A DNA stretch of 9,966 nt. Source: Thermoplasmata archaeon. Its GTDB lineage: Archaea; Thermoplasmatota; Thermoplasmata; UBA10834. The notes under the pieces are model-generated. The model searched no databases and was not told the DNA's origin. It saw only the letters and a program-made list of their open reading frames with translations. Where the stretch lies: the NCBI GenBank assembly GCA_022865445.1, contig JALHSX010000246.1:1-9966 (forward strand). Reading direction: 5' to 3'. Position numbers and translations under genes: made by a program. Each line of letters begins with the position of its first letter. Positions within the stretch are counted from its first letter, which is position 1. Positions 6,506-9,966 of the stretch are shown piece by piece.

Positions 6506-7615
6506 TTGAATCAGGGAAAGCTAATGACGATTCTGAGCATGATAGCGCTCGTTGTTCTAGTTGCGCCATTCCTCGCAACCAATGTCGCTTCCGGGCCGGG
6601 GCCAAGGAGACCAGTGACCATCTACAATCCGTACTTCGGAGATCTGCACACCCATACTGGGTACTCTGACGCCTACGAAGATAGCACCCCATGGGACGCC
6701 TACAAGGCGGCCATCGCTGCCGGTGCTGACTTCATGGCCGTTACCGACCACTGGGCTATCTGGCACGACTACGAGGCATGGGTCATGGATTCGGGGGAGT
6801 GGAAAGACGAGCAAGCCGCCGCCGACTTCTACACGTCCAAGAAGTTCGTGGCGATGGCGGGTTACGAGGCGTATCTGCTCGGGCATTGCGGGGAGATCAA
6901 CGTCTACAACGCGGATGTTCCTCCTGCGGAGCCCGAAGGATACAAATTCGACAGACTGTCCAACTTCTACGACTGGCTTGCTCAGACTCCAGGCGCGATC
7001 GGCCAATTCAACCACCCGCTCTATGTCAGTGACAACTTCATGGACTATGCCGACTACACTCCGACCAGAGACATTGGCATGAGCATTATCGAGGCGTACA
7101 ACGATGTGTTCTACGAGGACAGCTACATCATGGCGTTGGATGCTGGCTGGCACCTGATGCCCTCCGCCAATTCGGACACGCACTATTCTGACTGGATCGC
7201 CGGCCACGAAATGAGGACCGTGCTTCTTGCGCCGAGCCTCACACCGGAGAACCTGTATGCTGCCATGAGTGCGTCCCGGGGCTACGCGACCCTCGACAAG
7301 AACCTGCGTGTCTACTACACTCTTGATGGGGCGGTCATGGGCTCGAACCTGTCCACGGCCGACGGATCCTACACCGCGTCGATACAGATCTCGGATCCTG
7401 ATGGCAGAGCGGACGCAATCAAGCTTGTCGAGATAGTATCCGACGGTGGAATGGTCGTTGCGAGCAAGAGCTTCAACAGCGCAACCGTCGAATGGACGAC
7501 CACGCTTACTTCGGACAGCGCACACTACTACTACCTGCGCGTGACAACAGCATCCAACTTGGACGGCGTCCCCGGCGTCACTGCCTGGACGGCTCCCGTG
7601 TGGACCGGGCGCTAG
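6506..7615 (+). CDS. Secreted CehA/McbA-like PHP-domain metallohydrolase
   Basis: This 369-residue exported protein has a hydrophobic signal segment at about 8-25 with Lys5 before it. The PHP metal-binding set follows: GDLHTHTGYSD (His48, His50), AVTDHW (Asp81, His82), GYEAY (Glu121), FNHP (His170) and NSDTH (Asp224, His226). The spacing and the extra GHCGEINVYN segment (126-135) match CehA/McbA-like PHP proteins. That family includes hydrolases acting on esters or phosphoesters, so the substrate is open. From about 275 on, a beta-rich tail (ASIQISDPDGRADAIKLVEIVSDGG) looks like the usual C-terminal sandwich domain. The start is uncertain: TTG 6506 keeps a basic signal-peptide N-region and has GGGGGAG close by, while ATG 6524 fits the TATA spacing better but leaves the signal uncharged. 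The gene is divergent from the four-helix membrane protein. The enzyme likely works outside the membrane. Confidence 0.87.
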   Translation: MNQGKLMTILSMIALVVLVAPFLATNVASGPGPRRPVTIYNPYFGDLHTHTGYSDAYEDSTPWDAYKAAIAAGADFMAVTDHWAIWHDYEAWVMDSGEWKDEQAAADFYTSKKFVAMAGYEAYLLGHCGEINVYNADVPPAEPEGYKFDRLSNFYDWLAQTPGAIGQFNHPLYVSDNFMDYADYTPTRDIGMSIIEAYNDVFYEDSYIMALDAGWHLMPSANSDTHYSDWIAGHEMRTVLLAPSLTPENLYAAMSASRGYATLDKNLRVYYTLDGAVMGSNLSTADGSYTASIQISDPDGRADAIKLVEIVSDGGMVVASKSFNSATVEWTTTLTSDSAHYYYLRVTTASNLDGVPGVTAWTAPVWTGR

Positions 7616-7670
7616 ACGCTGGCACGAGTTGTCAAGTCACGGTCGGTGGCATCCAGACCAGCATTGATGG

Positions 7671-7874
7671 CTACTCGAGCAGGCCGAACCTGTCAAGGGA
7701 CTTGACTACACGCGATACGAATGGATCTACTCCGATCTCCAGATCGAATCTCCCGAAGTACTGCTGTAGAGCCTGCGCGCCTCGATCCAATGCTATTCCA
7801 GCCTCCTCTGACCGTTGCCATGGAGACAATGCGGCGATGTTGCTCGGGTACGTCGAGTCGTTTGTCGCAAGGTC
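7671..7874 (-). pseudogene. Probable remnant of a minus-strand gene (C-terminal fragment)
   Basis: In the 325-bp stretch without an intact gene (7616-7940), one minus-strand frame is open for 67 codons between an in-frame TAG at 7875-7877 and a closing TAG at 7671-7673. Its translation looks protein-like: SPWQRSEEAGIALDRGAQ, then ALQQYFGRFDLEIGVD and PFVSRVVKSLDRFGLLE. It has balanced charged and hydrophobic positions and an amphipathic helical ending, unlike the Arg/Ser-rich translations of the other frames. It has no ATG; the only candidate is TTG at 7827-7829 without an SD site, which would give 52 residues. I read it as the 3' remainder of a decayed gene whose 5' part is lost, or as a small gene with a poor start. 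The family was not recognised. Nothing else was found in this stretch. Confidence 0.35.
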
Positions 7875-7940
7875 CTAGCACACTCCCGAGGGGAAGACAG
7901 ATAGGGTAGGAACGACGTTCTGGATACAGAGGGAAAGGCG

Positions 7941-8456
7941 ATGAAGTGCGAAGGTTGCGGGCTATCGAATCCTGAAGGAATGAGATTCTGCGGCAACTGC
8001 GGAAGGCCGTTGGCGGTCCCTCCGACAGTGTCTATTGATGCGAAATCGAGGAACTGCGTCTCGTGCGGCCGGCCCATCGGTTGGGACGCGTTCCTATGCA
8101 TGTACTGCGGACACGACTACAGGGGGAAGCCAAAGCGCGGGACTGAGGGACATCTGTTGACGGGCGGGATCCTGACCTTGTTGGCAGGGATCATGGGCAT
8201 GGCGCTGCTTCTGACAATCTACTCGAACGGCGGCTACGGTACCTTCTCGGACAATCCGGTTATGGTGCTGTCCTTCTCGTGCTGCATCATAGGGGTGATC
8301 GGTGGCTACGCAGCCCTGATGCGCAAGTGGTTCCCAATCGCCGTCTTGGGCTCAGCCGCAGCGATCTTCAGCCCTGCGTTCTTCTTCGCCGTGCCTGGGC
8401 TCATACTGATAGCGAACTCAACCACACGCTTCAGGGACTATGTGAACAGCAAGTAA
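7941..8456 (+). CDS. Double zinc-ribbon membrane protein
   Basis: This 171-residue protein has two N-terminal zinc ribbons in tandem: Cys3-x2-Cys6 with Cys17-x2-Cys20 (CEGCG...FCGNCGRP), and Cys39-x2-Cys42 with Cys53-x2-Cys56 (CVSCGRP...CMYCGHD). A basic linker (RGKPKRG, 61-67) leads into three hydrophobic segments at about 71-93, 106-127 and 130-157. The ribbons should sit on the cytoplasmic side, next to the positive linker. Proteins of this build are common in archaea, mostly without assigned function; the ribbons suggest protein-protein or nucleic-acid contact rather than catalysis. The start is ATG 7941, with a GGAAAGG-type SD site just upstream. No clear TATA box was found. It is followed 37 bases later by the anchored beta-rich protein and probably shares a transcript with it. 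Confidence 0.78.
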   Translation: MKCEGCGLSNPEGMRFCGNCGRPLAVPPTVSIDAKSRNCVSCGRPIGWDAFLCMYCGHDYRGKPKRGTEGHLLTGGILTLLAGIMGMALLLTIYSNGGYGTFSDNPVMVLSFSCCIIGVIGGYAALMRKWFPIAVLGSAAAIFSPAFFFAVPGLILIANSTTRFRDYVNSK

Positions 8457-8493
8457 CGGCGACGGGAAGCGCTCGTGGAAGGGGAGGATGCTG

Positions 8494-8883
8494 ATGAGTT
8501 CGACGCTAAAGGCCGTTTCGGACGGGATATCAAAGAAGATGTTGATTGTCATCATCGCGATGCTGGCGATCATCCTGCTCCCTGCGATTCTGGTGTCGGT
8601 GCCCACCTCCAAGATTGTGATCACGATCACCAATGCGGACACGGTATATTCAGTCACTGGCTATCTCAGCGTATATGGGGCGAACTACGACATCAATGAA
8701 ATCCTCCTGATGCCAGGGGATGAGCGCGTTCTGTCCTATTCCTTGAAGGCTGGGACCTACGATGTCCACATTTACTATTCGTTCCAGAACGAGTCGCAGT
8801 ACTATGGCAGGTCGTTCAGCGCGTCCGTCAGCCTGTCGATGTTCGAGACCGAAGAGGTCCAGATCGACCTTGCGAGATGGTAG
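8494..8883 (+). CDS. Small membrane-anchored, beta-rich extracytoplasmic protein
   Basis: This 129-residue protein has a cytoplasmic N-terminus (MSSTLKAVSDGISKK), one transmembrane helix (16-36) and about 90 residues outside. The outer part alternates strand-like segments (KIVITITNADTVYSVTGYLSVYG, TYDVHIYYSF, SASVSLSMFETEEVQIDL) and is rich in Tyr and Ser. A PGDERVLSYSLKAGTYDV stretch (74-91) resembles the turn of immunoglobulin-like or PEGA-like carrier domains, giving a small beta sandwich. No catalytic residues are evident. ATG 8488 lies directly against GGGGAGG and cannot use it, so ATG 8494, with 6-base spacing, is chosen. It lies 37 bases after the zinc-ribbon gene on the same strand, suggesting that the two work together at the membrane. 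It is not a recognised family. Confidence 0.68.
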   Translation: MSSTLKAVSDGISKKMLIVIIAMLAIILLPAILVSVPTSKIVITITNADTVYSVTGYLSVYGANYDINEILLMPGDERVLSYSLKAGTYDVHIYYSFQNESQYYGRSFSASVSLSMFETEEVQIDLARW

Positions 8884-8929
8884 TGGTCACGACAGCGATC
8901 CGGGTCTTTCTGACCGAGAGTGTGACTGC

Positions 8930-9966
8930 CTATTCTTCAGTGCGCTTGGTTATCTCCTCGAACACAGGGATGTTCTTGTCCGGCAGATACGAACAGAACT
9001 TGACAGGATCGACCGCTTCCGGGGGCTTCACTCCTCTGAGATCAATCTCCCCGCGAGCAAACATCTCGACAGCGACAGCGACGGGCATCGCCGTCTGATA
9101 TGCTGTCGCATGGATTCCGGATAGCTCGTACGCTTGCTCGTGGGACATGTAGGTCCACGTCCTGATGACCGTGTCCTCAGCGTTCATCATACCCGCGACC
9201 TCGGTCAACACACAGCAGTTGCCTTTGAGCTTTCCCGCCAGATCGTCTGGTCTCGGCATCGTGGCAACAACTACCTCGATGGGGGCTATCTCTATGTCCC
9301 TGATCTTGATCGGCTTGAAGGACAGCAACCCTAGCTTCTTGAGGAACTGGACATACTCGATGAAGGTCTCGTCGAGAGTTATCATGAAATCGCATCGCTT
9401 TACCTTCTTGCCGATGAACTTCGGGACGAGCTCGCTCTCCTCGTGGTCGGTCATATAGACCTTCATCGGGCCTATCGGGTCAGGGAATGAGTAGACCTCG
9501 CTGGTGCTCAACGCCGGAGCCCGCTTCCACTTCCCGTTCTCGTAGTAGAGAGGATCCCTGATGCATTCCTCGATCATAGCGTCCGGCGAAAAATACGTGG
9601 CGAACTCGTAGCCTTCGAGCTTGCTATTGTCCGCGTCACGAACCCTAACGTAGTCCACTGACTCCATCCTGTCCGCTGCTCGCTTCGCGAACAAATCGGA
9701 GGCGCCAGGATCTATGCCCATCGAACAGAGGGCGAATATCCCCGCATCCTTGTACTTCTTGTCGAAGGTCTCCTGGTCCTCGAACATCGGATGGCCGAAC
9801 TCCTTGTCGCCCGTGGCCATGTCGACGTAGTTGGCGCCTCCCTTGAGACACCCTTCCATTATCTTCAGGTTGAGCGCAGGGACCGTGCCGTTGACGAGTA
9901 TGTCGACCCTGTCCGCAATCTTGGCGACCTTGTCAGGATCGGATCCGTCCGCCTTGGCGATCTCGA
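8930..9966 (-). CDS. Saccharopine dehydrogenase-like oxidoreductase, 5' end beyond window
   Basis: The frame stays open from the right window edge to TAG at 8930, giving 344 visible residues. The ATG at 9857-9859 is internal, because in-frame coding sequence continues upstream (ADRVDILVNGTVPALNLKIM). The N-terminal Rossmann nucleotide motif lies outside the window. Visible family landmarks are the end of the cofactor domain with GGANYVDMATGD and SMGIDPGASDLFAKRAADR, which match the 'hYvD' and 'G-x-x-PG' signatures of the saccharopine dehydrogenase, lysine 6-dehydrogenase and carboxynorspermidine dehydrogenase superfamily. The C-terminal substrate domain follows, then a closing NCCVLTEVAGM and a helical tail. 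These enzymes oxidise or reduce a secondary amine or amino group with NAD(P). Which substrate applies here cannot be decided. The gene converges with the zinc-ribbon/beta-protein unit, 46 bases apart, without an obvious terminator. Confidence 0.85.
   Translation of the reverse strand, partial: EIAKADGSDPDKVAKIADRVDILVNGTVPALNLKIMEGCLKGGANYVDMATGDKEFGHPMFEDQETFDKKYKDAGIFALCSMGIDPGASDLFAKRAADRMESVDYVRVRDADNSKLEGYEFATYFSPDAMIEECIRDPLYYENGKWKRAPALSTSEVYSFPDPIGPMKVYMTDHEESELVPKFIGKKVKRCDFMITLDETFIEYVQFLKKLGLLSFKPIKIRDIEIAPIEVVVATMPRPDDLAGKLKGNCCVLTEVAGMMNAEDTVIRTWTYMSHEQAYELSGIHATAYQTAMPVAVAVEMFARGEIDLRGVKPPEAVDPVKFCSYLPDKNIPVFEEITKRTEE

Noticed and set aside
6557..7525. Long minus-strand open frame (322 codons) antisense to the PHP gene.
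   Set aside because: It is a shadow of codon bias in the PHP gene, which carries complete metal-binding motifs; the antisense translation has no recognisable domain and no SD or TATA support.

Overview
The window looks like a chromosomal segment of an archaeon of moderately high GC content. The evidence is indirect. Five start regions carry a purine-rich BRE-like stretch next to a TATA-like element, mostly about 37-41 bases before the likely start codon. Shine-Dalgarno (SD) sites are strong (GGAGG/GGAGGT), and TTG and GTG starts are used. The protein repertoire also fits: a secreted clostripain-type peptidase, a secreted PHP hydrolase, a zinc-ribbon membrane protein and a stand-alone GAF protein. 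I would guess Thermoplasmatota or a related euryarchaeal lineage, at low to moderate confidence. No rRNA, tRNA, CRISPR array or insertion sequence was seen.

Layout from left to right. (1) Minus strand: a C11 peptidase (1-1052, 3' end outside the window) preceded by an MttB/COG5598-family corrinoid-dependent methyltransferase homologue (1197-2663). (2) A divergent intergenic region of about 230 bp, then on the plus strand a GAF-domain protein (2892-3536), an ornithine cyclodeaminase/mu-crystallin-family dehydrogenase (3716-4726) and a PLP fold-type I aminotransferase (4830-5960). (3) A minus-strand four-helix membrane protein (6029-6403) divergent from a secreted CehA-like PHP metallohydrolase (6506-7615). 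Their promoters lie back to back around a perfect 12-bp palindrome. (4) A 325-bp stretch without an intact gene, which holds what looks like a minus-strand gene remnant (7671-7874). (5) A two-gene plus-strand unit: a double zinc-ribbon membrane protein (7941-8456) and a small membrane-anchored beta-rich protein (8494-8883). (6) On the minus strand, convergent to that unit, the C-terminal part of a saccharopine-dehydrogenase-like oxidoreductase (8930-9966, 5' end outside the window).

The cytoplasmic enzymes (MttB homologue, cyclodeaminase-like reductase, aminotransferase, saccharopine-dehydrogenase-like protein) all fit amine, betaine or amino-acid turnover, with the GAF protein a possible sensor. 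Each appears to have its own promoter, so the link between them is only proximity. The extracytoplasmic proteins (C11 peptidase, PHP hydrolase, anchored beta protein) suggest a scavenging, protein-degrading lifestyle. TAG ends five of the nine genes whose stop codon is visible, including the MttB homologue. TAG is therefore an ordinary stop here, and the MttB homologue is of the non-pyrrolysine kind.
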